A stretch of 64,000 nt of DNA, from the NCBI GenBank assembly GCA_944325635.1, contig CALVBD010000004.1:62001-126000 (forward strand). The letters are read 5' to 3'. The stretch is from Candidatus Gastranaerophilales bacterium (lineage in GTDB: Bacteria; Cyanobacteriota; Vampirovibrionia; Gastranaerophilales; Gastranaerophilaceae). The notes under the pieces are model-generated. The model made no database searches and was not told the DNA's origin. It saw only the letters and a list, made by a program, of their open reading frames with translations. Each line of letters begins with the position of its first letter. Position 1 is the stretch's first letter. Position numbers and translations under genes: made by a program. Below are positions 25,303-34,160 of this stretch, one piece after another.

Positions 25303-26094
25303 ATGAAAGTACTAATTTCAAATGATGACGGAATTGCTGCAAACGGTATTCGTGTGCTTACAAAATCATTGGCAGAAGATCATGAGGTTTATGTTGTTGC
25401 GCCGGACAGGGAACGCAGTGCCGCAGGGCATTCGTTGACGCTGCATACGCCGCTCCGGGTTGAGGAATTGGAGACAATTACAGGAGCAAAAAGAACATGG
25501 GTTACAACAGGAACTCCGGGGGATTGCGTTAAAATTGCTATTAATGCAATTTTGGCACCTGAAGAAATGCCTGATATCGTGATTTCAGGTATTAACCACG
25601 GGCCTAATTTAGGGTCAGATATCCTGTATTCAGGAACAGTAAGCTGTGCTATGGAAGGTGCTATGATGGGAATTCCAAGTATTGCGGTTTCGCTTGCCAG
25701 CATGCAGGCTGATTATGACGATTTCCTTTATACAGGAAAATTTGTAAATTCTTTGCTGAAAAAATTGAACGGATTCCCATTCCCGCCAAAATCAATTTTG
25801 AACGTAAATGTACCGGCGCTGGAAGCGGAAGACATCGGCGGAGTTGCGATTACAGAACTCGGAAGCAGGATGTTTACAAATACTTATGAAAAAAGAGTTG
25901 ATCCGCGCGGCAAGGTTTATTACTGGATGGCCGGCGAACTTACCAATGAACCGAACGATGCTAATACTGATATTGCAGCGGTTCAGAATAACAAAATATC
26001 AATAACACCTGTTACGTATGAAATGACAAAAGAGGATTACATCACAAATCTTGATAATCTTCTTTGTAAAGATAATTCCTGTAACTGGTTTTAA
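25303..26094 (+). CDS. surE: 5'/3'-nucleotidase SurE
   Basis: A 263-residue metal-dependent nucleoside monophosphate phosphatase. The N-terminal ISNDDGIAANGI holds the metal-binding Asp pair. APDRERSAAGHSLTL, VTTGTPGDCVKIAI, and VISGINHGPNLGSDILYSGTV are all intact. AAAGGAGA precedes the ATG, and a strong terminator follows. It is a single-gene unit. Confidence 0.95.
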   Translation: MKVLISNDDGIAANGIRVLTKSLAEDHEVYVVAPDRERSAAGHSLTLHTPLRVEELETITGAKRTWVTTGTPGDCVKIAINAILAPEEMPDIVISGINHGPNLGSDILYSGTVSCAMEGAMMGIPSIAVSLASMQADYDDFLYTGKFVNSLLKKLNGFPFPPKSILNVNVPALEAEDIGGVAITELGSRMFTNTYEKRVDPRGKVYYWMAGELTNEPNDANTDIAAVQNNKISITPVTYEMTKEDYITNLDNLLCKDNSCNWF

Positions 26095-26113
26095 ATCTTG
26101 ATTTCTTGAATGC

Positions 26114-26144
26114 ATCCCTGTTTTTTACAAAACAGGGATTTTTT
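26114..26144 (+). terminator. terminator after surE
   Basis: ATCCCTGTTTT and AAAACAGGGAT form a perfect stem around a four-base loop, followed by six Ts. Confidence 0.9.
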
Positions 26145-26202
26145 AGGCAAAAATTTTTCCTAATTTGTTTTATAAATAATATAATTCAGAAAGGGGAAAA
26201 AT

Positions 26203-27279
26203 ATGTCATTAAAAGTTGACAAATTTGTGTATGGCAGCCGAAAAGCCTTAAATAAAATCTCGGAAAATGTGGATGGCGGCAGTGTTGTGTCGCGGGAACT
26301 TCAAATGGTGCCGAAGTATCTTGAATGTGCAAAGTTATTCGGAAAAGAAGGGTATAGATTTAATGATGCAGAGGTAAAAGAATTAACTTCCGCTTTTGCA
26401 AAGTATGAGACAAAGCTTTCTGTGACAGATGTATTAAAAGAATTATTAACAATAGGAAGCGAAGGAAATGTAAAAACTCTTAGTATAGATGAGATAAAAG
26501 CATTTTTAAAAGCTACAAGCGGTATGAAAAATGAGGAGCAGAAGAATGTTTTGAATTTCTTAAAAGTATCAAGACAGGATACTCCGGTTAAATTGACTCA
26601 TGCGCAGCTTGAGGCTGAATATCCATATGAACAGTTTAAGGCCGACAGAATTGCGTTAGATAAGCAATATGGGATTTCAACTGCACATTATACAGATGAA
26701 TATTTTAGAAAATTTTATTCAGGGTATCTAAATAATGAATTCAGAATAAGAACCAATCCATACTATGCAGCCCAATTAAAGTCTAAAGAATTTGTATTTT
26801 CAGATCATTTGTTAAGAAATGATTCAAAGTTGATAAAAGCTGTATCAGAAGTAACAGATTCCAAATCGTTATATGAAGTATTAAAAATAGCTGGTGCTGG
26901 TGATAATGCAATCGCAGCATCAAAAGATCTGGTCAGTTTGTATAAAATGAGCAACGAAAATAAAAATTTAATAAAGGATCTGGCAACGATGTTTTATCCA
27001 TCAGAGGTTAAACATATCAGAGAAGCAGTGGAAGCTGAAGTTGAAATGAAAGCTAAGCATGCTGTTATAAAGCGTTATAGCCGTCCTGAAGAGGAAAGCA
27101 AATCTTCTCTGCGCACAACAAGATCTAAAATTCTTTCTTTATTACAGATGAGCGATGATGTAAGATTATTGCCAATCCGTACAGCCAGAAACGAAGACAT
27201 ATATCCAAGTAAGGAGTATGGTAGCGTTCGCGGACGCCGAATTGCCGGCGGAAACTACGAACACGGCAAAAAGAAATAA
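26203..27279 (+). CDS. unknown soluble protein (358 aa)
   Basis: A mostly helical, charged protein without a signal peptide or membrane segment. The N-terminus is MSLKVDKFVYGSRKALNKIS. Residues 60-120 have EF-hand-like spacing (FNDAEVKEL, LSIDEIKAFL) but no complete calcium loop. The C-terminal ~60 residues are Arg/Ser/Gly-rich (RGRRIAGGNYEHGKKK). AAAGGGG precedes the ATG. I recognise no family. It is followed after 78 bases by tRNA-Leu. Confidence 0.75.
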   Translation: MSLKVDKFVYGSRKALNKISENVDGGSVVSRELQMVPKYLECAKLFGKEGYRFNDAEVKELTSAFAKYETKLSVTDVLKELLTIGSEGNVKTLSIDEIKAFLKATSGMKNEEQKNVLNFLKVSRQDTPVKLTHAQLEAEYPYEQFKADRIALDKQYGISTAHYTDEYFRKFYSGYLNNEFRIRTNPYYAAQLKSKEFVFSDHLLRNDSKLIKAVSEVTDSKSLYEVLKIAGAGDNAIAASKDLVSLYKMSNENKNLIKDLATMFYPSEVKHIREAVEAEVEMKAKHAVIKRYSRPEEESKSSLRTTRSKILSLLQMSDDVRLLPIRTARNEDIYPSKEYGSVRGRRIAGGNYEHGKKK

Positions 27280-27357
27280 AAAATCTTGATTTACAAAAAT
27301 TTTCATGCTAGATTTATTTTGTTGGCTTCTAAAGGAGGCTGGCATGAAAAATACCAA

Positions 27358-27438
27358 GTCGTAGTGGCGGAATGGTATACGCGCACGTTTGAGGGGCGTG
27401 TGGAGAGATCCGTGCGGGTTCAAGTCCCGCCTACGACA
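27358..27438 (+). tRNA. tRNA-Leu (anticodon GAG)
   Basis: The acceptor arms GTCGTAG (27358-27364) and CTACGAC (27431-27437) pair, with discriminator A at 27438. The D arm is GCGGAATGGTATACGC. The anticodon stem CACGT/GCGTG encloses loop TT-GAG-GG with the anticodon at 27391-27393. A short class-II variable arm GGA-GAGA-TCC is present. The T arm is GCGGG TTCAAGT CCCGC. The CCA end is not encoded. A terminator follows at once. Confidence 0.92.
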
Positions 27439-27440
27439 AT

Positions 27441-27474
27441 TAAAAAGAGGATAACATTTGTTATCCTCTTTTTA
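27441..27474 (+). terminator. terminator after tRNA-Leu
   Basis: TAAAAAGAGGATAAC and GTTATCCTCTTTTTA form a perfect 15-bp stem. Confidence 0.92.
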
Positions 27475-27614
27475 ATATGTTCAAATGGTGATGGCTTTAA
27501 TTCGCTTAACGCGGGTTCAGCGCAAGCCGAGCAGAGGGCGAAGCCTTTTTGCTTACGGTATATGCCGTTTAAAGCAAAAAGCGTAGTCCCGTTTAATGCG
27601 AGGCGCAGCAAGAC

Positions 27615-27630
27615 AGTCCCGCCTACGACA
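27615..27630 (+). repeat. duplicate of the tRNA-Leu 3' end
   Basis: agtcccgcctacgaca repeats exactly the last 16 bases of tRNA-Leu (27423-27438), 192 bp downstream. It is also followed by a terminator (27639-27664). Between the copies lie the first terminator and about 140 bp without a convincing gene. It could be an attachment-site scar or a partial tRNA duplication. Confidence 0.8.
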
Positions 27631-27638
27631 TTTTTTTT

Positions 27639-27664
27639 AAAAGACCTTTTTAAAGGTCTTTTTT
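27639..27664 (+). terminator. terminator after the tRNA 3'-end duplicate
   Basis: AAAAGACCTTT and AAAGGTCTTTT form a perfect stem with a T run. Confidence 0.85.
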
Positions 27665-27738
27665 ATTGCTATTATTGAAGTTTAAAAGTTTAAGCAATCT
27701 CTAATTCTTTCATACAACAGCATAAAAAAAACTACTAA

Positions 27739-28908
27739 TTAAAGTAAACCCTCCATCATCTCATTCAGAGCTAACTTTGCAGCTCGAATAGGAGTTGCCA
27801 AAGATGTGCCGACAATATTACCAAATGATTTCCCAGGGAAAAGAGTTTTCGTTATAGGGATATCAGTACCATGCAACCCCGTAATATTAATTCCTTCTTC
27901 TGTCATTTTTATAGGAAATTCATAATTTTCATAATGCTGAGTGAACAAACTGTTTCTAGAACTTGAATTGCAATGCACTTTACGTATAGAATTTAGTCCA
28001 CCGACCCCCTCAAGGCCAGTAGACAATAAATATATATTTATACTACAATTACCGTTATTCCCTGCACCTATAAGAAATCTTGCTTTATTGGCTATTTCCC
28101 TAAATAACTTATTTGTTTGATCTAAATTGTCAATCGATTTTATATTATTTTCTAATTTATTCTGAATTTCTTTTCCTTTTCCCTTGAACGGTATATTTGA
28201 AGTACAAGATTGTCCAAAAGAAGCGGAAATGCAACTTGTATCTTTATCAATGGATTCATATAGTTTTCTAAAAAATTCTTTATCAACAATATCAGGTTCG
28301 TCCTTAAATAAAACAGTTTTATATTTTGCAAAAGGGTTGTATCGCCTTGCGAATATATTTATCAAATCTGTATGAGTAATATCAATATTGCTAAATTCAT
28401 TTTGAATCTGTAAAGAGATGACATCTTTTTTTAGGTCAGTTAAAATTACTGTTCTGGGTTTAACTACTGCGTTTTTTACAAATACACCATTTTCATCAAG
28501 TATTCGTAGTTTTTGCAAACCGTTCTTTGTTCTACCCTCATCAAGCAAATGATACCCTTTATAATCTTTAGGATTTATCCAAAATGCATGTTTATATGTA
28601 TCTTCCAATGTCGTTGATTTTAATCTTTTTAAGTCTTCCGGTAGTATTTTGGAGTTTGAAAGAACTTTTTTAGAACGAATGATGTATTCATCTTTTATTG
28701 CAATTTTATTCATTGTTCTTGCCATATTCATTTCAACTGATGAAAAGCGGGGCAAATCAAAACTTTTACCAGTCTGAGAATAAATAACAGATGGATTTAC
28801 CCCATGAATTTTTTGAGGTTTTGTTTGCAAAATAGAAGTTTTTCCGCAGGCATTTACCCAGGCAGAAGTTTTTTGAGCCAAATTTAAACTAAGTTTTTCT
28901 AGCACCAT
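27739..28908 (-). CDS. divergent subtilisin-like (S8) serine protease domain protein
   Basis: A 389-residue protein. The order of motifs fits a subtilase: VILTD with D158, DITHTDLI with H179, CISASFGQ (like 'INMSLG'), GAGNNG (281-286) with the oxyanion Asn, and GTSLATP (367-373) with S369. The usual DTG and HGT contexts are altered. There is no signal peptide, and ~150 residues precede the catalytic region. It appears to be intracellular, with the substrate unknown. The start has no clear ribosome binding site. It could be an inactive relative, but all triad residues have candidates. Confidence 0.65.
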   Translation of the reverse strand: MVLEKLSLNLAQKTSAWVNACGKTSILQTKPQKIHGVNPSVIYSQTGKSFDLPRFSSVEMNMARTMNKIAIKDEYIIRSKKVLSNSKILPEDLKRLKSTTLEDTYKHAFWINPKDYKGYHLLDEGRTKNGLQKLRILDENGVFVKNAVVKPRTVILTDLKKDVISLQIQNEFSNIDITHTDLINIFARRYNPFAKYKTVLFKDEPDIVDKEFFRKLYESIDKDTSCISASFGQSCTSNIPFKGKGKEIQNKLENNIKSIDNLDQTNKLFREIANKARFLIGAGNNGNCSINIYLLSTGLEGVGGLNSIRKVHCNSSSRNSLFTQHYENYEFPIKMTEEGINITGLHGTDIPITKTLFPGKSFGNIVGTSLATPIRAAKLALNEMMEGLL

Positions 28909-29141
28909 GATAAATAAATCTATATATACCTAACCTATATTTATATAAAGTATTTTTCTCTATACAAATTGCCTGATTTTTAATATTGAGAGCTTTACGA
29001 CACCATTAAATATAAAGTTGCTTTAATTACAAACTGAATTATGCCATGTTATTTGGGGATAAAAAGTATTTTAGAGTTGCAAAGAAGGCTTTAGCAGTTA
29101 TTATGTTATTATAATTAAAAGGTTTATAAGGAGTTTATGAA

Positions 29142-29492
29142 ATGCGTGTAACGTCAATATCGAATCAAAATTTTAACGGTCATTTTTTACAAACTAATGC
29201 GTTGAAAGCTTTAAGAGCAACTTTGAGTGCTGGTGATAATACGGTTTTGGATAAACAATTTAAGCTTATGGAAAAGGTTAAAGACGGTAGAGTCTTTGGC
29301 TATGAAACTTTTCCTAAAAATGAAGATGGAAATTCTTCAAGAATTTATGAATTGGTAAAATTTCATGGGAAAGAGTATAAATTAACAAAATTCAGTGCTC
29401 CTAAAAAGGATTATCATTTTCTTTTTAATTCCCTTCATAATGAATATAAATATAATCTTTTGACAGGCATAAATTTGAATGTCAACGGGTAA
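29142..29492 (+). CDS. small unknown protein (116 aa)
   Basis: A basic soluble protein starting MRVTSISNQNFNGHFLQ and otherwise unrecognised. AAGGAG lies eight bases before the chosen ATG. An earlier ATG four bases upstream runs into a stop after four codons. It converges with the MlaA-hydrolase gene, with 2 bp between stops. The N-terminal NFNG-type sequence may be a lineage motif, from memory only. Confidence 0.65.
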   Translation: MRVTSISNQNFNGHFLQTNALKALRATLSAGDNTVLDKQFKLMEKVKDGRVFGYETFPKNEDGNSSRIYELVKFHGKEYKLTKFSAPKKDYHFLFNSLHNEYKYNLLTGINLNVNG

Positions 29493-29494
29493 AC

Positions 29495-31624
29495 CTATTC
29501 TTTTGCTGCAACCTGCGGTTTTTGAATGTCTTTTTTGAGTTCGGTTAAGAATTCATCTCTGTAAAGAAATCCTAAATGCGCTCCATGGTCAAATAATACA
29601 AGCTTGTCTTTTGAGATTTGTTTCAGATCTTTTAATTGTTTGTGGTTTACAAGATAGTCATCAAGGGTATGATAAATTTTATAGTTATCACTGTTTTTCA
29701 GGTAATCGGCAATGGAATAGAGGCTTGTTACAAAGTCTAAATCTTCAATATTTGCATACATATCATTAAGCAGGTATTTTTTTGCGTAATCCTCGTATGT
29801 GATATTATTAAGAGTGTCATAAATTGCTGTTTTTTTAGTTTTTGATGCGTTTTCTATTGTGAATACAACGTCTGAAAGCTTCTGGTGCATTATAAATCCG
29901 GTTATGAGTTTTCCTTCATCTTCTGAGAATGGCATTGTGCCGATATCTTCTTCAGAAAAATCTTTTGCCTGCGTTATTTGAAGAATTTTTGCGGCAGTTA
30001 CTGCTGTCCGTTCTTTTAAATTTTCAGGATTTTTATTCCATTCTGCGGTATTTTTATCAATTTGTTTCATTGCGTACATCAGTTCAACCGGCGGGTTTAC
30101 AGAGATGTATTTTGTAATCCCGAGCGTCGGATTTTTGTATTCTTTATCAGCCAGAAACAGTGTCGCAATTGCTCCGAATGAAGTCCCAATTACAGTTTTT
30201 TCGGGGAATTCACAATCATATTTGTCCTGTAATTTTGTGATAATTTTTCCGGTGACTGTTTTCAGATAATCGGTGTCATTAGAGGGGATTCCCGGTCTAT
30301 AGCCGTCCGGCATGCTTTTTACAAATTCCCACTGAAAATTGCTGCCCTGAATTACAACTGAATACCCTTCGTCGTAGAAAAGTTTTGCAAGTACGACAGA
30401 GTGGTGTGACGAGACCCCTTCTCCGATTGATGGATAAATTATTGCAAGCGGAGAATTTTTCTCTTTTTGAAGTATGAATTTAAATTTGTAATCGTCGCGC
30501 TCAGGATGAATATTCACAGAAGATGTTTTAATTTTTTTACAGAAACATCTGTTCCAGACTGATAATTCGTTCCAGATAGAATCGTTTATTTCAGGTAAAT
30601 CAAAAAGTACGGTTCTCATAGAATCAACAACAGGACATTGCGGTTTGTAATCAAAAAGAATTTTATCCGCAAGAAGTTTTGAATTCTTGTTATTGTAAGT
30701 TTTCAGAATAATATCATCAATTTCCTCGCCTGCCTGTGCGATTTCGCTGATACTGAGTTCTTCCTGAATTGATTTTTCTTTTCCGTTATTTTTAATGATT
30801 AATTCAGCGTCAGCGAGTTCAATTTCATCAAGTACAAGTTCATCTTCTTCCTTGTCAAGAATTTTTCCTGTTGCCTCTAAAACGTCTTTTCTGTCGAGAT
30901 TTTCGCACTGGATATAGTTCTGTATGCCATATAGTTTTCGTGCGATATCATATGGGTCTGCGTAGTTTGATTCCACCATTTTAAAAAGCGGCTGCATATA
31001 TGAGGTTTTATTGACAAGAAGGCCTGCTTTCACTGCAGCAAGAACAGGGGTTGCAATATAAGAAGATGGGTTTAATGCAGTATCAAGCCCGCGTCCTATA
31101 AGTCCCCGCGGTGTTGTTCCGGTTAAAACTGGTACAACTACATACGGACCTGATTTAATTTTGCATTTTGCTAATGCCTGATCCATATTTTCATCGGCTG
31201 CCGGAATTTTAAAAAGGCTTGTCGCCGGATCGTAAAGTCCGCCGAGACCTATGGTTGTGTTTGCAAGAAATCGTAAAGTTTCCGTGCCCGAGGCTTTAAA
31301 GTCTCTTTGAATTAGTGTACTCATTAATCTTATCGGGTATTCAATGTTTTTTGTTGCTGATTTAATCCTGTCCATCCCGTATTGAGGCATTATTGATGCC
31401 CAGAGAATGTGTACGGGGCGAATTGCATATTTGTTTAATTTCTGATTAAATGAGAACATTTTCCGATTAAAACCTTCAAATTTATCTGGTCCGAGATATT
31501 CAAGTGCAAAATCCGGATATTTTGAAGTTTGCAGAGTTATGTTTTCTTCCGCAAAAGAAATTTCCCCGAACAGTAAGCAGCCCAAAATCGTAAAGATTAT
31601 AGCTGATTTTGTATTAATAAGCAT
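29495..31624 (-). CDS. MlaA-like lipoprotein domain fused to alpha/beta hydrolase
   Basis: A 709-residue exported protein. A hydrophobic N-terminal signal (MLINTKSAIIFTILGCLLFG) is followed by an MlaA/VacJ domain (about 40-245) with KFEGFNRKMFSFNQKLNKY...RPV and NTTIGLGGLYDPAT. An acidic linker precedes a C-terminal alpha/beta hydrolase. Its nucleophile elbow GTSFGA puts Ser near 482, and a late FDHGAHLGF has the likely catalytic His near 680. MlaA normally removes mislocalised phospholipids from the outer leaflet, so a fused lipase/acyl hydrolase is striking. The start at 31624 is chosen for the signal peptide, although AGGGG is very close to the ATG. Confidence 0.82.
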   Translation of the reverse strand: MLINTKSAIIFTILGCLLFGEISFAEENITLQTSKYPDFALEYLGPDKFEGFNRKMFSFNQKLNKYAIRPVHILWASIMPQYGMDRIKSATKNIEYPIRLMSTLIQRDFKASGTETLRFLANTTIGLGGLYDPATSLFKIPAADENMDQALAKCKIKSGPYVVVPVLTGTTPRGLIGRGLDTALNPSSYIATPVLAAVKAGLLVNKTSYMQPLFKMVESNYADPYDIARKLYGIQNYIQCENLDRKDVLEATGKILDKEEDELVLDEIELADAELIIKNNGKEKSIQEELSISEIAQAGEEIDDIILKTYNNKNSKLLADKILFDYKPQCPVVDSMRTVLFDLPEINDSIWNELSVWNRCFCKKIKTSSVNIHPERDDYKFKFILQKEKNSPLAIIYPSIGEGVSSHHSVVLAKLFYDEGYSVVIQGSNFQWEFVKSMPDGYRPGIPSNDTDYLKTVTGKIITKLQDKYDCEFPEKTVIGTSFGAIATLFLADKEYKNPTLGITKYISVNPPVELMYAMKQIDKNTAEWNKNPENLKERTAVTAAKILQITQAKDFSEEDIGTMPFSEDEGKLITGFIMHQKLSDVVFTIENASKTKKTAIYDTLNNITYEDYAKKYLLNDMYANIEDLDFVTSLYSIADYLKNSDNYKIYHTLDDYLVNHKQLKDLKQISKDKLVLFDHGAHLGFLYRDEFLTELKKDIQKPQVAAKE

Positions 31625-31724
31625 TTCCCCTAACCTTCTGTAATGAGTATTAACGCTATACATTCTATTTTTGTAGAATGTAAATTTCATTACTCTATAA
31701 GGTATTGCGGGGAACTATGTAAAA

Positions 31725-32168
31725 TTATCTTCCGATTTCAACGGCTTTCAGAGCCATAGATTTTGTAATACTTACGAGCGCAAGGTTTGCTTCATAGGCT
31801 CTTTGCGCAAGTATAGCGTCAGCCATTTCAACCATCGGGTTTACGTTAGAGGCTCTGATGTAGCCGTTTTCATCAGCATCCGGGTGTCCGGGTTTGTAAA
31901 TTTTTTCCCCTAAAGTCGGATCTTCGACACAACCGTTAAAAACAACGCCGCCTTGAAGGAACGGTAAAGTGCCGACTCCGAAAACATCTTCTTTCATTTC
32001 GTTCATTAAACCGTGGAACGAGATATCTTCTGTAGCATTCAAAACAGGAATACGTCTTACATAATTCGGCGTATCGACGTTTGCAATGTTTTTTGAGTGG
32101 ACGTCAAGCCTTAACCCGTGGGTTCTGAGGGCTCTGCCGCCTATGTTCATTGATTCTAGTATACCCAT
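31725..32168 (-). CDS. flgC: flagellar basal-body rod protein FlgC
   Basis: A 147-residue proximal rod protein. The N-terminus GRALRTHGLRLDVHSKNIANVDTPNYVRR is the conserved FlgB/FlgC helix. The C-terminus GYIRASNVNPMVEMADAILAQRAYEANLALV is the typical FlgC end. It is the last of four flagellar genes. The usual next gene, fliE, is not present in the window. Confidence 0.93.
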   Translation of the reverse strand: MGILESMNIGGRALRTHGLRLDVHSKNIANVDTPNYVRRIPVLNATEDISFHGLMNEMKEDVFGVGTLPFLQGGVVFNGCVEDPTLGEKIYKPGHPDADENGYIRASNVNPMVEMADAILAQRAYEANLALVSITKSMALKAVEIGR

Positions 32169-32191
32169 AATTATTGCTCCTGTTAATTTAC

Positions 32192-32539
32192 CTATTTACC
32201 TACATTTATTACGGTTTTCATTTCCGTAATTATATTGGACATTCTTCTTGTTGCCATCGTGTATAAAAGGGCGTTCTTTTGAAGTTCCATTAATTCTTTG
32301 TCCGGACGTATTTCTTCTCCGTAGCGTTTGGAAATTATCGCGGAAGGTCCTAGTCTTTGTGATAATTTTGTTTCAAGCGGACTGTCCATTGAGCCGAGAT
32401 ATTCCTGAAAATCTATATCGCGTCTAACGTATCCCGGTGTATCCATGTTCGCAAGGTTAGAACCCAGAGCGACCTGTCTCTGGGAGATTAAATCCATCAT
32501 TAATTCAACTTTTCCGACACCTGACGATGGTGAAAACAT
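32192..32539 (-). CDS. flgB: flagellar basal-body rod protein FlgB
   Basis: A 115-residue proximal rod protein, near the short end for the family. It has ISQRQVALGSNLANMDTPGYVRRDIDFQEYL near the N-terminus and a helical C-terminus ending ITEMKTVINVGK. It lies 23 bp upstream of flgC. Confidence 0.93.
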   Translation of the reverse strand: MFSPSSGVGKVELMMDLISQRQVALGSNLANMDTPGYVRRDIDFQEYLGSMDSPLETKLSQRLGPSAIISKRYGEEIRPDKELMELQKNALLYTMATRRMSNIITEMKTVINVGK

Positions 32540-32558
32540 TTTTTATTTCCTTTCGTTA

Positions 32559-33272
32559 TTATTCTCTGATGTTGATTGCTTTGTTGTACATATCATCTAC
32601 AACTTTCATCATTCTTGTGCTGGCAAGCATTGAGGCATTAAGTCTCAGCATATCGCTTACCGCATCATATATGTTGATGTTGGAATTTTCAAGATTATTC
32701 TGAGCAAAGCATTCGTGGTCTTTTACCAGCATTGCTTCTCCTGATTCTTCAGTCGGGCGCATTTTGTTCATATCACCCTGTTCAAGCCCTTCCGGATTTG
32801 CAAATCTTACCAGAGGAATTGTTCCGATTTTTTTACCGTCGCCCTGACCTTTGTCATAGGTTATGACATCGCCGTTAGGTTTTATTTCAAACTTATAGCA
32901 ATCGGATGGTATTTGGATACCGTTTCCGACAATCCAGTCATCGCTGGTCATAAGATATCCGTCTTTTCCTTGTTTAAAAGCTCCGTCACGTGTGTATGCA
33001 ACTTCTCCGTGCGGGGAGAATACAGGAATAAAACCTGAACCGACAACAGCTACATCATAAGGGTTGCTTGTTATTTGAACTGAACCTTGTTTGTAATCGG
33101 TTCTGATTGCGCCTGTCAGATATCCGTCCTCCTGCAGCATTTGTTCAAACCTTACGGCCTTATAGCCTCTGGTGTTGTAGTTTGCAAGAGCATTTGCAAC
33201 GTAACCCAGTTTTTCCCACTGGTTTGTTACGTTATTGGTGCTTTTTCTGATAATTCCCTGTAAGTTGTTCAT
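32559..33272 (-). CDS. flagellar basal-body rod protein, FlgG-like
   Basis: A 237-residue rod/hook-family protein. The middle reads GSVQITSNPYDVAVVGSGFIPV...GEVAYTRDGAFKQGKDGYLMTSDD, the core of FlgF/FlgG proteins. The C-terminal helix NSNINIYDAVSDMLRLNASMLASTRMMKV has the FlgG character. The length is shorter than typical FlgG (~260). The ribosome binding site is AAAGGAA. Confidence 0.85.
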   Translation of the reverse strand: MNNLQGIIRKSTNNVTNQWEKLGYVANALANYNTRGYKAVRFEQMLQEDGYLTGAIRTDYKQGSVQITSNPYDVAVVGSGFIPVFSPHGEVAYTRDGAFKQGKDGYLMTSDDWIVGNGIQIPSDCYKFEIKPNGDVITYDKGQGDGKKIGTIPLVRFANPEGLEQGDMNKMRPTEESGEAMLVKDHECFAQNNLENSNINIYDAVSDMLRLNASMLASTRMMKVVDDMYNKAINIRE

Positions 33273-33288
33273 ATTTTCATTCCTTTAA

Positions 33289-33987
33289 TTATGAGGCTGA
33301 GCCGAGTTGGTTGATGACTTTTTGCAGGTTCTGGTTCTGTATCATAAATACCTGTCTGTTTGCTTCAAAATTTCTTATAACCGGCATCATTGCAATAAAT
33401 TCATTTTGAAGCGACACATTTGAATATTCGTTATAGCCTTGTTTTACTTTCGGTTCCATAACAACAAGACCGTTGGCATCAACAACTCCGATTGTTGCGA
33501 CGGCTTCAAGTTTTCTCGTTTTATCGTTGTAAACACTCAATAAGCCCGAATCATCAATTTTGATTTTCTTTAAATCGTCCGGTATGAGATGAAGTTGAAT
33601 AGGAACACCGGCGTTTGAAAGAACCTGATGGTCTTCAAGTGTCAGGAGATTTCCGTCTTTATCAAGTTTAAATCTGCCGTCACGGGTTAATTTTACTCCT
33701 TCTGCGCTTCGTGTCTGAAAGTATCCTTTTGTAGCAATAGCCAAATCCAATGGATTATCAGACATAGCTATACGTCCGATTTTGTCATCTGTACTTTGGG
33801 AAAGACCGTTTACGCCAAGAAATTCAGTAAATGATGAAACGACCGGTTCGCGTCTTTGGTAACCGATTTTATCAAATCCGTTAACGTTTTCATTGGACAT
33901 TGCCATAAGTTCGCTTTGAACCTGCATGGCTCTTATTGACGTTTTGATACCTGATTCAAGGTATGAAACTCTGCCGTTAATTATCAT
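33289..33987 (-). CDS. flagellar basal-body rod protein, FlgF/FlgG family
   Basis: A 232-residue rod-family protein and first gene of the flagellar run. It has NENVNGFDKIGYQRREPVVSSF near the N-terminus, NPLDLAIATKGYFQ and KLTRDGRFKLDKDGNLLT in the middle, and the helix NEFIAMMPVIRNFEANRQVFMIQNQNLQKV at the end. Whether it is FlgF or a second FlgG cannot be decided. It is divergent from dnaA across 173 bp. Confidence 0.85.
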   Translation of the reverse strand: MIINGRVSYLESGIKTSIRAMQVQSELMAMSNENVNGFDKIGYQRREPVVSSFTEFLGVNGLSQSTDDKIGRIAMSDNPLDLAIATKGYFQTRSAEGVKLTRDGRFKLDKDGNLLTLEDHQVLSNAGVPIQLHLIPDDLKKIKIDDSGLLSVYNDKTRKLEAVATIGVVDANGLVVMEPKVKQGYNEYSNVSLQNEFIAMMPVIRNFEANRQVFMIQNQNLQKVINQLGSAS

Positions 33988-34148
33988 TTTACTACCTCTA
34001 TTTAACCTTATTCATATAATATAGACGTATTTATTATCATGATGGCGTAATTTTTTTTATATAAATCGTCCGTTTATATGAGTTTGTTATAGTCATAATG
34101 ATTTTTTTTTCATTGTCAACAAAATAACGTATAAATGTATTTTTATAG

Positions 34149-34160
34149 TAAAATAGTTGT
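34149..34160 (+). promoter_or_regulatory. -10 element placed for leaderless dnaA
   Basis: TAAAAT (34149-34154) is followed by six bases and the ATG at 34161. There is no Shine-Dalgarno sequence. No DnaA box (TTATNCACA) was seen in the 173-bp gap. Confidence 0.5.

Noticed and set aside
33988-34160. Replication origin next to dnaA
   Set aside because: No TTATNCACA-type DnaA boxes were found in the 173-bp gap or just after dnaA, and dnaN is not adjacent. The A/T-rich text alone does not support an origin.
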